Shown: positions 25,541 through 37,429 of the stretch, one piece after another | How positions within the stretch are numbered: the stretch's first letter is position 1 | Layout: the number at the start of each line of letters is the position of its first letter | Source: Trichosphaerium sp. ATCC 40318 | Lineage: Eukaryota; Discosea; Flabellinia; Trichosidae | Direction of reading: 5' to 3' | NCBI GenBank assembly: GCA_038496445.1 | Contig: JALMLS010000017.1 | Coordinates: 1 to 64,000 of the forward strand | Length of the DNA stretch: 64,000 nt | Notes under the pieces: model-generated | Database searches by the model: none | Told to the model about the DNA's origin: nothing | Seen by the model: the letters and a program-made list of their open reading frames with translations, nothing else | Program-made: the position numbers and the translations under genes

Positions 25541-26551
25541 CTATAAGGTTGCTTTGAGTTGTTTGAAGAAATCTTCCCAGGAGATATGATCTCTTCCTGT
25601 CGCTTTCTTATAATCACTTGGAGCAGTAGCCTTGCCTTGCCGAATACCAGCATAAATACCAGTAATTACTGTACCAAAGAAATCACCTAGCTCTGCTTTA
25701 CGATCTTTTTCATACTCCTCAACAGTCATTGGCTTGTAGACAATCTTAGCATCATATGTTTCGCTCAAGTACTTTGCCAACTGACTCTGAGTGATAGCAG
25801 TACCACTCAAGTTATAAACCTTGCCGTTATGTTCGTCACTTGTAAGCATACAAGCGTAAGCGTATGCTAATTCAGGTCTTGTACAATATCCACAAAGTCC
25901 ATCAGCAGCACAATTTGTGATAGCTCCAATCTTTTTGTAAGTCTCTATGTACTCAACGTCAGGTTCAATGTAAATACCATTACGTCCAATCACCTTATTG
26001 GCATTGTTAGTTCTTTGTAAGTTAAAGAAAAATTGTAAAGGCACGAACCCATGATAATCCAGAATCTTGGATATCTTTTTCAGTTTGGCGATTACTGGCA
26101 ACAATAGGAGAAAACGCATTGTCAGTTTCTGATCCTTGAATGCTTGTGTATACTATTTTAGATACACCAGCGGCTTTAGCAGCTTCTATTACGTTTCGAT
26201 GTAACGGAATACCTAAACAGTGGAGTTTAGACACGTGTACGATAACAACATGAATGCAAGATCATTTTTATAAAAAAGGAAAGCTGCCTTAGTGATGTAG
26301 TCGTGGATGACACGTACCGCTTTTGGTTCGCCCATGCCTGAAACAAGTAATACAGCTTTAACACCCTTGAGAGACTTTTCTAGAGCTTTTCTATCTCCGT
26401 AGTCCCCTGGACGTACTTCTACACCCAAATACTCTGCCTTTGCGACTGTTCGTGCAAGAGCAACAACATGCTCCTTACCGACCTTCTTGATGACCGCCTG
26501 TGTTATTGCACCACCTAATTTACCACTCGCGGCACATACGGCAATTTTCAT
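25541..26551 (-). CDS. NmrA-type NAD(P)-binding reductase (QOR2/triphenylmethane-reductase-like)
   Basis: Atypical short-chain dehydrogenase. The N-terminus MKIAVCAASGKLGGAITQAV carries the glycine-rich nucleotide-binding loop (GxxGxxG-like), followed by VVALARTVAKAEYLG, EVRPGDYGDRKAL, AVLLVSGM, then RNVIEAAKAAGVSKIVYTSI, LSWVIGRNGIYIEP, YCTRPELAYAYACML, YNLSGTAITQSQLAKYLSET and TGIYAGIRQGKATAPS. This order is that of bacterial and fungal NmrA-like quinone/dye reductases. Two introns are needed; the first uses an atypical donor (C then GTGTCA near 26,309), the second GTTCGT. Two introns in a family so common in bacteria point to an old acquisition or vertical descent. Likely a cytosolic NADPH-dependent reductase or redox sensor; the substrate is unknown. 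Confidence 0.83.
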
Positions 26552-26814
26552 CGTTAACTTGTTCTTGTGTCGTTTTAACACTATTTTGTCCAAGTTTGAC
26601 CAAAAAACATGTGAAAAAAACAACGTTTCGGAAAAACACTCCCATTTTCGGAACATACCACATAAGACAAGGAAAAATTCCCAAAAAAAGCTAGAGCGTT
26701 GTTGAATCGCTCTCCAATTTCAGTTGAAAAATGCAAGAGACAGTGTGAATTTAGTAAGTTTCATAAATAAGACAGTTGAAACTTCGTCTTTTTTTTTGTT
26801 TTATTTTGGCTATC

Positions 26815-29800
26815 TTACATAAAATCTGAAAAATCGCAGTCTTCATAATCGTCTAATATGACATCATTAGATTGAGGAGGCTCTTCTTCTTCTAGTTCTG
26901 TTTCGTCACAAACGAGACCATTTGGCCTTAGAACTTGTTGAACTGTCTTGAAGCTGTTTTGCCTATTTCTTGCATGTGTAATGATAGACTTCCACAAAGT
27001 CAGTTGACCCAAGGCTTTAGCATTTCCCATTGCAATTAGGTGATTCTTAGCACGTGTTAAAGCGACATTAATACGGTATCCTGAGTTTAAGAAGCTACCT
27101 CCATAAGTACTACAACTTGTTCGCGTTGTACACAGTATTATAACCTCTAGGCAAAGATGTAAGAAAAATAATGTTCAACAAGAAAAAAAGACGTATGTGT
27201 ACCTTTTTCTGCACCTTGGAATGCATCTACTGTAGATACTTGAACAGATGAGGATACTTGCGTTTCAAACAGAGTACGAATGTTAGCTGCTTGGCGAGCA
27301 TCTAGCGATGAAAAAGTTAGATTATGTTTCTGTTGATAGACTATAGATAACAAAAAACTGACGTACAAAGACATATGACACCTAACTCGAATGGTTCTAG
27401 CTCTGTGTCTCTTAATAGTATTTTGGCTATCCGTACAACAGTAGTTGCTTCATATGCATTTACCCAACTACCACCTTGTTTCTGTTCTTTCCCTCTTGTA
27501 TCGGTATCGCAGAATAAAAAATGGGAAAGCCCTGGAGATAATGGTACACGCTCTTGTGCGGATTTACCATTGAGTATCTTCCCACTATAAAATAATTTAT
27601 TTGATAGAGCACATATATCTGGGTGAACTCGATACTAACAACAGGACATTAGACAATTTGTGAAATGATAAATACATTGTTGGCAATAAGAGTAGTTGGC
27701 GTTTTAAAAGGAAAGTTATTTGTCTCCACAAATGTGAAATTTTTTAGTTGTGCGTAGGGATAAATACGTATTAGGCGTACCTGAGTTCTTAACATCCTTA
27801 CATTAAGACCAGTAGCCTCAAGACGCTCAAATAAAGTCCTACCAAGTCCACACTCCTTTTGATCAACTTGTCCGCTTGTTAGTGTCTTGTGAGGACTAGT
27901 ATCTAACACTGGAGGTAATTGTTTTGGATCACCAAAAATAAGTGCACGTGATGTACAAAATTTTCCAAGAGGAAGAAGTGATAAAGGTTCAACCATTTGA
28001 GAACACTCATCCAAAATACAAATATCAAACTTATTATCATCCATGACTGAAAACGTTGATGCAGCACAAGTAACACCAACAACACGCATCTTCTTTAAAT
28101 TATCTATACGAGCACGTGTTCTACCAGCTTTAAAATCAGCCTTGAGAGAGAAAGTAAGATGAGGAAAAAACAAAGAAAAAAATGAGAATGTTTACAAAAA
28201 AGTACAAGGTTGAAAACAAATGGCGTACCAAGGCTCTTTCTGTTGCTTTTCTTTCAGCTTTTGATAAACCAGGGTCACGTAACATATCTGATAGTTCACG
28301 CTTTGTTTTGGCATCATCAGATTTTTTATGAACAGAGTAAGGCAGGACGATCTTTGCAATACGTTTTACACTACCAACACGCATAAAATCTTCAAAACCT
28401 TCAGCAAGAAGACCACATAGGATATTATCTACAGCTATATTCGTATTTGATGATATAAGAATACGTGTTTTTGTATCTCCAGTCATAGTTAAGAGTTTGA
28501 CAATCAAAATAATTAACACAACCAACAAGAAACCTAAAGAAAAAAAACTTGTTAGAAAAAAGACGTTAAAAAAAAAAAGAAAGATCACAATGGTGATTAG
28601 TTAGTAACTTACTTTTTCCCGATCCGAATACTCCCTGAACTAGTCTAATAGGTACTTTGGTATGTCCAGTAAGTAAACCAATCGTTTCTCGTAAAACAGT
28701 TTCTTGATCTTGATTTAAAGTATACTTATCAATAACACTTCGCATTTCTTCTTCAATATCAACACTTGTTTCTTTAAAAGCTTCAACAGGTATTGGTGGT
28801 TCTCCGCTATGTATACCAGATAAACACGAAAATATAGGACATGAAGAAGGTGTCATTGTATCCAAGTTATCAAGCCAACTAAACTCAGAACTAAAATTAC
28901 CAGCATGAAGTGCAAGTAAGTCTGATTTATGTTGCCCTGTTTGTAGTGTTGGTACATCACCTCCATCAAGTGCTAGTAATTCAATACCCTTTAAATATAG
29001 TCAACATTAAAGCCCTTTCAAAAACATTCATCTTCGTACATCTCCTGGAACACCATAGCATTGAGATCGTCCGATAAAAAATACAATAGAATTATTTGAA
29101 AAAAAACTTCTGGAGCTTGATACTATCCATAAATCGTCTTTTCTATACTCTCTTCTATCCATTTTAGATACACGAAGCTTCATCTTAGATGACGCTGAAG
29201 GTAATGTTAATCTTGAATTTCCAAAGCTGAAAGTGGATCTAAGCAAAGTTACGAATAAAAGATAAGAAAGGTAGAAAAATTACGTCTTTGATAGTGTTCC
29301 GCTGTGTATGTAAATGCCTTTATACTTAAGACTACTTATCTGTTTAGTTGTTAAAGCGCCATTATTAACTTGCGAACTATTAAAACATCAATAAAGCCTC
29401 AAAAAAAGGCGAAAACAAACTGTAGGTTTTTGCAAACGAGATACTACCCTCCTTGCCAACGACGTACTCACCCAGATTTCAGTTCTTGGCAAAGTCTGTA
29501 TGCTATCTTATCTGCCAACCTTACGTTAATGTGCTCTATTACCATTGCTCTTATTGCCGCCTTTGTAATAAGAAGAATACTTAGCAAAAGAGATGAAAAA
29601 CCATGGTTCGTACTTTGTACTCCTTTAAAGTCTTAAACGAATTTGGCATACGTTTCATTCTTCTTGGTGCTCCGCCACCTTTAGATTGCGCAAAACAAAT
29701 TAAGTGACTCGATGTCGAGTTATTCATTACATCTAAATGCTTCACTACTTTCTTTCGAGGAGCACTGAAGCCCTTTGTATTAGCTTGATTATTCGAACTC

Positions 29801-31166
29801 CCATTAACACTTCTAGGTACAGTAAAGCCCTTGGTACGTCGTGATGTAGGTTTCTTTAAAACTGGTTTAGCAAGAGTCTTTTGTCTCTTTGCAGGTGGCA
29901 TGGGACTTAAAGAAATAAAGTACGTCACGCAGGATTAACAAAAGGTGATAGATTTATTGGTACCTTTGTTTTTCAGGTGATGGTCTTTTTTTAGTAACAG
30001 CTGGAGGTCTTGAAAAAAGTGCCAGAAGCTCCTCATCTAATGATCTTTAGCAATACGATCTTGCGCAATAGAGTTTGGAATAACGCTTAACCAAGTACCT
30101 GTACGCTCTCGTTCAAGAATGATTGGCTTTGTGTCTATTACCATTGGCTCAGCAGCAACGTATGGTTCCTCAGTGGCGACAGAACAAGGTGGTGCTTTCT
30201 TTGGTGTTGCAGCCGCTGAAAGAATGGAAGCAAGGTCATAATCATCGTCATCTAGATCATCAAAATCATCTAGAATATCAGGTAATGAAGTAGTTGCTGG
30301 GGGTTCTGGCGCTTTTGTAGTTTTTGGCACAAATATTGGTACAGTAGGTTGTATGGCTACTAACGGCTCTGAAGGCTGTACTGGAGCGCTGATTGGTGGT
30401 GAAGGCGCTTGCATAGGTTGTATTTCGGGTGCATTGTTTTCAAGCTGTGGTTGTGGTTGCATATAATCATCTAACGTTGCTGGTGGTTTGGACACAGCAA
30501 CTGGTTTTTTCGTAGGCACTTTGAATTTTTTGAATTTTGTTTGTGCTGGTCTAGCGGTTTGAGGTGTTTGACGGCGTGATAGTCCTACGCGAGGCTTTCG
30601 TTTTACTGCCAGAGGCACAGTGGTCTTCTTTAATGGTGCTCTACAAATCATAAGGAGAACGAAAACCAAACGTCAAGATTTTCTGATTACGTTGAGTTGG
30701 TACCTTCGCAGTGGCGCGGACTGTGCCGGATCTGTAGGAGAGGAAGCAGTTGGAGCCTATCCGAAAGTGAGACTGCGTAATTGTTTATTACTTGGCTACG
30801 TACCACTGCTGCTGACGATTCTTGAAGCTGCTCTACAGTCACAAGAAATCGATCAAATTCAAGATCACTCCCTTCCTCTATTCCTGATAGTTTTGTAAAG
30901 AAATGAGATGCCACTTGCATCTTCCTTTCATCCATTAAAGTCGCCTAGTACGTCTGTTGATATTTTGAAAAATCGCGCCTCGTACCTTGCGTGTAGACGT
31001 GTTAAAATGAAGCACGCCATCTTGCCACACCTATAGCGTGTAATTAAACGTTAAACTGACGAAACAGTTTACACTTTACATCGTAGAGGCTTTTTATAAT
31101 GCCTCTGACGCGTACCTTTCGTTTTTGACGCTTGTGCTTCGTGTAGAGAACATCAAACTTGAGCAT
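26815..31166 (-). CDS. ZGRF1: ZGRF1-type superfamily 1 helicase with N-terminal DUF2439 domain
   Basis: A single gene runs through about 15 exons. The N-terminus MLKFDVLYTKHKRQKRK, then VWQDGVLHFNTSTRKATLMD and GSDLEFDRFLVTVEQLQE, is the DUF2439 domain. A disordered region holds the characteristic GFxxPR-like motifs (KGFTVPR, KGFSAPR, KKFKVPT). The helicase core has YTLNQDQETVL, Walker A GVFGSGKS, LISSNTNIAVDNILCGLL, DICILDECSQMVEPLSLLPL (motif II), GDPKQLPP, motif QVSTVDAFQGAEK and RINVALTRAKNHL, and ends in an acidic tail (DDYEDCDFSDFM). I saw no GRF zinc finger. Known role: 5'-3' DNA helicase acting in homologous recombination, D-loop dissociation and crosslink repair. Start chosen at ATG 31164-31166, where the family normally begins; the NCS gene starts 145 bp away on the other strand. 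Confidence 0.88.
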
Positions 31167-31311
31167 TCGCGGAATTTGACACCTACAATAACGGTGCGCT
31201 GTACCCTCTCGTACACGACAAAAGATGCAAAAAATACGATCGAGCAATAAAAACGGTGCGTCAGACTTTTTCTGGGTCAAGCTGAAGTTCATACTCTTGT
31301 ACAACTACACC

Positions 31312-32147
31312 ATGGGTAATTCACAATCAGGACGCCTTTCAAAGGAAGAATTAGAAGAGCTGCATAAACGTAGCCACTGTACGTCAGTTAAAACTGTATT
31401 TAACACTAAATATTCTCCTAGTCGATCAAAAGACGCTAAAAGAAATGTTTAAACAGTTCAAAAAAGAAACGCCACAAGGAGCAATAAGTAAAAAAGAATT
31501 TAAAGAAGTCATGAAGGCCATGGGTAATCGTATCCTAATTTAACCGTCCTAATTTTGACATCTAACAGGCGTCGCGGACAATTTCCTTCAAGAATTAATA
31601 TTTAACGTATTTGACGATAACAAGGACGGTACAATTAACTTTCAAGAGTTTGTACGGGCTTTATCAGTAATGACTCGTGGTACATCAGACGAAAAGCTTG
31701 AACGTACGCAGTTTACCCTCAATTAAAGCTTTTTGGGCGTCTAGATGTCCCAGAGCGCCTCTTTTGGGTTTTTTAAGCTTATTCTTTTTGACACTTGTCA
31801 AAGTCGCTTTTCAAATGTACGATGTTGATGGCTCTGGTCAAATCACAAAAGAAGGAATGTTACAGATTATGAAATCATTTTACAGCCTTGTTGGTCCTCA
31901 GGTTACTTTCTCGGGGAAAAGATTCGATACAGCCGAATCTCTTGTTGATGCTTTTTTTAAAGACCTTGATAGAGATAATGATGGTAAAATTTCAAAGGCA
32001 GAGTACAAAGAAGGTAAATGCGAAAATGAAATTTTTTTCTCGTTTTTCTTTCATTCCGAAATGTCATCTGACACGTGTCAAAAAAAAATAGGTGCCATGA
32101 AACATGATGATATTATTTTGGGATTGAAATTATTCAGCAAAGACTAA
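31312..32147 (+). CDS. Neuronal-calcium-sensor/calcineurin-B-type EF-hand protein
   Basis: Five exons encode about 185 residues. [20 protein letters not shown] has a Gly-2 N-myristoylation signal. EF-hand 1 is degenerate ([18 protein letters not shown]). Three canonical loops follow: [24 protein letters not shown] and [12 protein letters not shown]. The region between the third and fourth hands ([20 protein letters not shown]) and the short C-terminus (GLKLFSKD) fit recoverin/NCS-1/CBL-like sensors, which dock on membranes and regulate kinases such as PI4K. The third intron is long for this locus (about 110 nt). Start ATG 31312 is in a good context and is divergent from ZGRF1. Confidence 0.87.
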
Positions 32148-32276
32148 CTATCATTGTTGTTTACTATAACGTATCTGATGATCAGATAGATAGCTATGAG
32201 TTTGTGATATTAATGCAAACTTTAAAAAACCCAAAAAATCAACACCTGTACATTAGCAATATACAACATTTTCTTT

Positions 32277-33841
32277 TAATCTACTTCACGATTTATTGGA
32301 TCTAGATATTTTAGTCCCAAGTGTGCAAAAATATCTTGCTCTGATTCTACAAGAATAGGTTCTTTTTCTTTACCAATCCAAACCAAGTCATGTTCTAATT
32401 AAATCAGCAACCAAAATACAAAATTTCAAGTTCACGAAAAAAAAAAAGGTGTTTTCAAGTACCACTTAGTTTGTATCCTATTGTTTTAGCATAGTGTCTC
32501 ATTACTCTATTAAATTGTCCTGATCCAGTAAAATATAGTAAAGCACCTACACGTTGTACATGAGATAGGTGGCTTGCAACAACAATGGTAAAAATACATA
32601 CATGGATATTCATGTTTTGGCAACATTTTAATATCTATACGTCTATGTAAGCCACCAGGAAGTCTACATACACCTTCTCTTGTTAGCAACAGCAAATTTC
32701 ACTTCACGAGTGCGTTACCCATATATTTATGCTTTTCTCCTGTCATTTTATGTGTCAGATCGTCAGTGATTACTGAAGCATCATGTAGTGTATTGACAAG
32801 CTTTCGTAGAAGTTTTGTTCTCATCTTGTCTGATACTCGATGTGTAATTAAAAAGTCTATATCGCCGCAATCAGGTTTGCCTCTTCTATAGGACCCTATC
32901 AAGAAATGAGACATTACTTATTAACCAGTAGTTTTAGTGCTAACCACATAGTTCGGCAACCAAATCAGCGTCAATGTCTGCGCATGTGCTCTTTACTATT
33001 TCCGCTATTTGTGTTGCTTCCTCACGTGGGATTCGATGCGTAAACTCATCATAGTATTGTAAACCAATTTTTTGCTGTATAGACAAATCCAGGACTGACA
33101 CTTCTTCTATTGTACGCAATCCCTAATTGTTAAACAATGAGCACAGAGCGAACAATTTATCCAAAGTTAGATTGAAAAAGTTGGGCTTGCCTGTTCGTAC
33201 CATGCTTTTGCAGTAGCTGGTCCAACACCTTTGTGCAAGAACGTTAACGAACATACTTGAAAAGGTCATCCCTACTTACCCCAAATACCTTGAAATATAC
33301 CCATGACACGTGTTTGTTCGTCATTTTCAAGTTCTTGTGCTTTTTGAAGTTTCCCTGTATTTCGTATTTCTTCAATCTGCAAGTACTGTCATTAATCTCA
33401 CTCTATAATAGAACAGTCTCGCTTTTCTTGTTTCACACCTTTTCTGCGATACTATCTCCAATGCCTTTTAGCTCTTGAGCGTCTGCTTTTGTCATTATTG
33501 GTTTGTCCGTGTTTCTTAAAACAGTTGCAGCCTTTCTGTATGCGTAATGCCGCCACATGTCACCTCCATTCTTGTATTCTAGCATTAGGCGCTCCTTTAT
33601 TCGACTGTTAGCGTAGTAATGGTAATAGCGTTACCATGTATGCAATTAATTCGTTATTGGGATTCTCTTGCTTTTTAGTGCTATATCTTTGTTTATCCTG
33701 TCTGTACCACTTAATTAGATCTATTGGTTCTTTTTTTTGAGCATTAGCTTGTTCTGTAGTCGTATTTACGTGAGTTCCAACACAAAAGTGTCGTTTATTA
33801 CGAGAGCTCACTCTACGCCGCGCCACTGAGCGATACAGCAT
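32277..33841 (-). CDS. Family X DNA polymerase (beta-like), possibly mitochondrial
   Basis: The N-terminus is Arg/Ser-rich without acids (MLYRSVARRRVSSRNKRHFC), as in a mitochondrial presequence. It is followed by a helical 8-kDa-like domain (MWRHYAYRKAATVLRNTDKP, then DAQELKGIGDSIAEKIEEI, a helix-hairpin-helix) and the second HhH (IFQGIWGVGPATAKAWYEQG). The catalytic palm motif is CGSYRRGKPDCGDIDFLITH (Gly-Ser and the two metal-binding Asp). Then come HRRIDIKMLPKHEYPC (third Asp in RRID) and the thumb LLYFTGSGQFNRVMR, ending LGLKYLDPINREVD. No BRCT domain is present. Pol X enzymes fill short gaps in base-excision repair or end joining. ATG 33839-33841; stop 32277-32279. Confidence 0.88.
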
Positions 33842-34073
33842 GCTAATTCATTACTACAGGCAAATGATACTAAAAAGTCAACGTTTGTTGAATACCAACT
33901 TACATAAACTGCTAAACACACCTCTTGCGCACGTCAACGAATGACAAGTAGCATGGACGTTGACAACCAGTATTTATCTCTTGAAATGCGCCACGCAAAC
34001 ACCAAGGTCGAATTATTGACGAAATATAGCTCCTAAATTAGTGTAGGCGCAAATATCACTAAACCGCCTCGCA

Positions 34074-35042
34074 ATGCCTCGAGAAATACGTAAACACATA
34101 GCCAATAGCTTCAAAAGAAGCGCAGATCACCTCATAGCAGTAATACTACAAGATGGGACACCAATATCTCTAACAGAGCTTTGCCAACTCAAAGAATTGA
34201 AAGGAGGCGTAACTGTCGTATTTACAAACAACACAGCGGTAGACCAGGTACAAAAGCTTAGTGTTTAACCAAACAGCTCACGTTGTGGTAGACACAAGAC
34301 TCTGACGTCGTATCCAAACGGTTAGAAGCTTTATTCTCAGTACGCGCAAATTCCACCCAAAAAAAACCTGCAATAACACTTTGTACCAGTCTGAAGGTAA
34401 AGATATTATTGGTCCATTGCCAGGAGAGAGAGAAGGCGCTAATGAGGCAGCTCCAGCAGCTGCAGCAGCACCTGTTCCTGTCGCTAACGGTATAGCTCCT
34501 GGTCAGAATTACTTACGTCGGAGAATAAACTGGGAGGACTGTTATGTATTAAATCATTCAGATAATCATGGTATTTCGGCACTACAAAACGGAGGTTATG
34601 TTGAATCCGATGTTGATGGTGATATCCTTATAAATATTATATTCTCTGAGCCTGTAAAACTTTTTGCGATAAGAATCACTGGTCAACGAAATGGAAGTGA
34701 TCCAGAGAACATAAGATTATACCCAAACAAACCTAATATGAACTTTTCTGATGCACGTGTTTTAATTTTTATTTTTTGGATATTTTTGAACGAATTTGGA
34801 TTGGTGACTTTATCCAAAAAATGTTGTTTTCTCATTTTTTTCTTTTGTAGGTGGATGATACAAAGGATCGGTATGTTGTTTCAAGGGACACTTCAAAAGG
34901 AGGTATAATTCGTATTAAACGGCTTGGTGGTTTTCAGAAGGTTACATCTGTTGGCGTTTATATTGTAGATAATAATGGAGATAGAGACACAACTGTAATT
35001 ACTTCACTTCAATTTATAGGACAGACATACAGAAAATTTTGA
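34074..35042 (+). CDS. PITH-domain protein
   Basis: Four exons. The N-terminal part (MPREIRKHIANSFKRSADHL, AVILQDGTPISLTELCQL, GGVTVVFTNNTAVD) has no family I recognise. An Ala/Pro linker leads to the PITH domain: YVLNHSDNHGISALQNG, YVESDVDGDILINIIFSEPV, KLFAIRITGQ, NIRLYPNKPNMNFSDA, VTSVGVYIVDNNGDRDTTVI and SLQFIGQTYRKF. PITH is the proteasome-interacting module of TXNL1, and PITHD1 consists of it almost alone. No thioredoxin domain is present, so this is nearer PITHD1 with an extra N-terminal domain. A proteasome link is inferred from family knowledge. Introns were placed by phase: 49 nt at 34,249 and about 50 nt at 34,332. Confidence 0.8.
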
Positions 35043-35225
35043 ACAAATGTTGGCCAGTACATACATCCAATAAAATGTGTTTAGTTGTATTAACGAACGT
35101 TCGTTTTTCTTGTGTCAACTTCTGGAACAGTTTGTGCTGAAGAAGGTTTGTAGTCTACTGTTTACAAATTTTGTTGCTATGTAGAAACAACAAGCATAAT
35201 TCTTCAGTGGCGAAGGGTTTTTAAC

Positions 35226-36909
35226 TTAGGAAGACTTTGGCCTTTCTACCTCTACTGTTGGGTCAAACGATGTATCCTTTATCACCCACATTCCTAAAGT
35301 GTGCATATCAGTATTAACATATATTAATTCGAGCATACCACTATCTAATCCTTCCATGTAAAAGTCTTTTGGGTATTCTACAGTTGCTCTTATCTCATCT
35401 CTGTGCTCTACAAAGAAAAAAATGTATTAGATAGAACAACACTATAAAAAAGGTGAAGTTTAGGCTTTACGTACTGCTGTGTTTATCCATGTTGTGTATT
35501 GACAATGCAATCTTGAAATAAGAATTACCATAAATAAAAGCAGCAAATATGTATCTATGAAGGGGTGTTGGTTAGCTTTTACATTTACTCTAAATTTATC
35601 TCACTGTTCGGTATATTGTCTATGAGCCTTCATCCACCGATGTGGATAATCATCTGGCACAAAGATGTCATGAAAGTGGACTATAGTACCTTCTGGAACA
35701 AGAGGTACTATAAAAGTGTACTCTAAGATTGTGTCTCCATAAGGTTGTGTAACATGAGAATTATCAATGATAAGAAAGTCACCAGGCTCTAATTGCTTAA
35801 AAACACTGACATCAACACTAATTATGACTGTAAGTACAGTAAAACGAAGTGAAAGAAAAAAAAAGTTGTACTTCTGAACTTGTTCGTTGATCACGTTGAC
35901 ATCGCCACGTAGTTCTTCTTTGATTACATTTGCTCTGTATGGTTCAATACAAGTGATTTCAGTTTTATATCCATCTTTCTTATTTGCAAGCATCGCTTGA
36001 TGAAGGACTCTTGTTGAGTGACCACTTCCAATCTCAATAATTCGTCTTGGCTAAAAGCGACGTTAGCATTACCAACTACCTACTAACACGTGCTGTTGTT
36101 GATGCAACACGTGCGTATTCACAGTTTCACACATGTTACAAGTTATTTACATACCTTGAAGTAACGTGTCATTGTGTACAATCCCCATTGATCCAGTGGT
36201 CCAACCATTCCGTTCTCTTGAAAATCAAGTTCTTCTCCGTAAGGTTTCAAATGCTCAATAAGAGCATCTTGGTCTTTATGCAGTTGTGGCCAATCATAAA
36301 TATCATCTGGTAGCAAAGCATATCGTGAAATGAGCTCTTGAGGCGATTTCTATGGCAGGATAATCAGCCCAGTTAAACTAAAAATAAGAAAAAAGTAGTT
36401 TCGTCTTACACACCTGGAAATATCGTGTTGGATTCTCATACCCAAAAACTCTATCAGCACATAATAGCACTTTCTTTGCGTCACCACATTTTCCCTTTGG
36501 TGCAATTTCCTATGTTTTTATGACAAAAATTCAACAAACGATCAAAAATGGCTGTAGCTGGAAAAGTTCACAAAGTTTTACAGTCTACCAGCAAAGTATG
36601 GAAGCGCTGGCGTTCTACATGTTATACCGGTTGATAAAACTCCTCAAAAAAGATACATAATAGCTCACGTGTCAACTCTTAAATAAATCACGTGCCTCTT
36701 GGTTTGAAGCTTCAACAAGGTTGCGCATTCGTTTTTGAAGTTTTTTAACTCTGACGCGCTCGAGTATAAGTTTCTTTTCGCAGTCTTCCAGCTTTGAGAT
36801 AAGCAACTAATAAAAACAAATCAGCGAAACGAATTTGAGTATTAAGTAAGCGTACGGTGTTCCGGTACATACTGTACATGAGTACAATCGCCGATATAAA
36901 CGTTAACAT
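35226..36909 (-). CDS. Type II membrane-anchored class I methyltransferase (Methyltransf_24-like)
   Basis: The N-terminus MLTFISAIVLMYSMYRNT is a signal anchor, followed by a coiled stem (LLISKLEDCEKKLILERVRV) and a 26-nt micro-exon (KRQRFHTLL). The catalytic domain has PRRIIEIGSGHSTRVLHQAM (SAM motif I), TEITCIEPY (acidic loop), QLEPGDFLIIDNSHV (motif IV-like, Asp-Asn-Ser-His) and GTIVHFHDIFVPDDYPHRWM, then IFAAFIYGNSYFKIALS. This IExGSGxST...HDI pattern belongs to a bacterial-type family often beside glycan or secondary-metabolite genes. A Golgi-lumen methyltransferase acting on glycans is inferred from topology. The micro-exon keeps phase between two otherwise incompatible segments. ATG 36907-36909; stop 35226-35228. 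Confidence 0.78.
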
Positions 36910-37429
36910 AGCGAAACACTTATTCGCTCGCTAAAACGCATAATTAGATACAAATACTTGTTGTCAGATGGTGTACTACAGTCATGTTTAAGAAAGATCC
37001 GATATAACTTTTTGCGGCTTCTATTATATTATTTAAACGACCAGCAGTTGACGAGTGGTTGCAATACTAATATAGGTAGGTCTAATAGCTTGATTGACGT
37101 ACTTTGACTATAGTTTATCACGTGGCCAAACACATGTTTCGATTAGCAATCGACTGTTCTGCGTGATATATGATCACAGTAGCAGTTCACCACGTGTGGA
37201 TCACGCCTAACCAATCCTCTTCTTTAGTCTCATTTGCAGCGCGCTGCATAACATTTTTCGATGAATTGCAAAAATCGAATTGTAAAGTAATACGTTTATC
37301 TAAGTATGTCCTTTAGGTTTTCACTTGCTTACCTTATATTATAGTAAGCAATCCTATTCAGTACACCTTTGTGACTCTAAGGAAGTTAGCTTAAGCTACA
37401 GCTATGACCAACGCTGTCAAGACCTCTTC
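36910..37429. other. Intergenic region between methyltransferase and repeat gene
   Basis: No supported gene. It holds two CACGTG palindromes (37119 and 37191), AT-rich tracts, and the 3' side of the intronless repeat gene. It separates the ordinary intron-rich block from the accessory block to its right. Confidence 0.4.

Noticed and set aside
30620-30898. Plus-strand frame opposite the ZGRF1 N-terminal region
   Set aside because: The minus strand has the DUF2439 domain with correct introns; this is its shadow.
29581-31166. Separate gene upstream of the helicase
   Set aside because: The DUF2439 start, the GFxxPR motifs and the helicase are all parts of ZGRF1 in known species and join here in one frame, so one gene is the simpler model.
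36547-36636. Small plus-strand frame beginning MAVAGKVHKVLQSTSKVW
   Set aside because: It lies over two introns and the 26-nt micro-exon of the methyltransferase gene, which are explained by phase. It has no flanking support.
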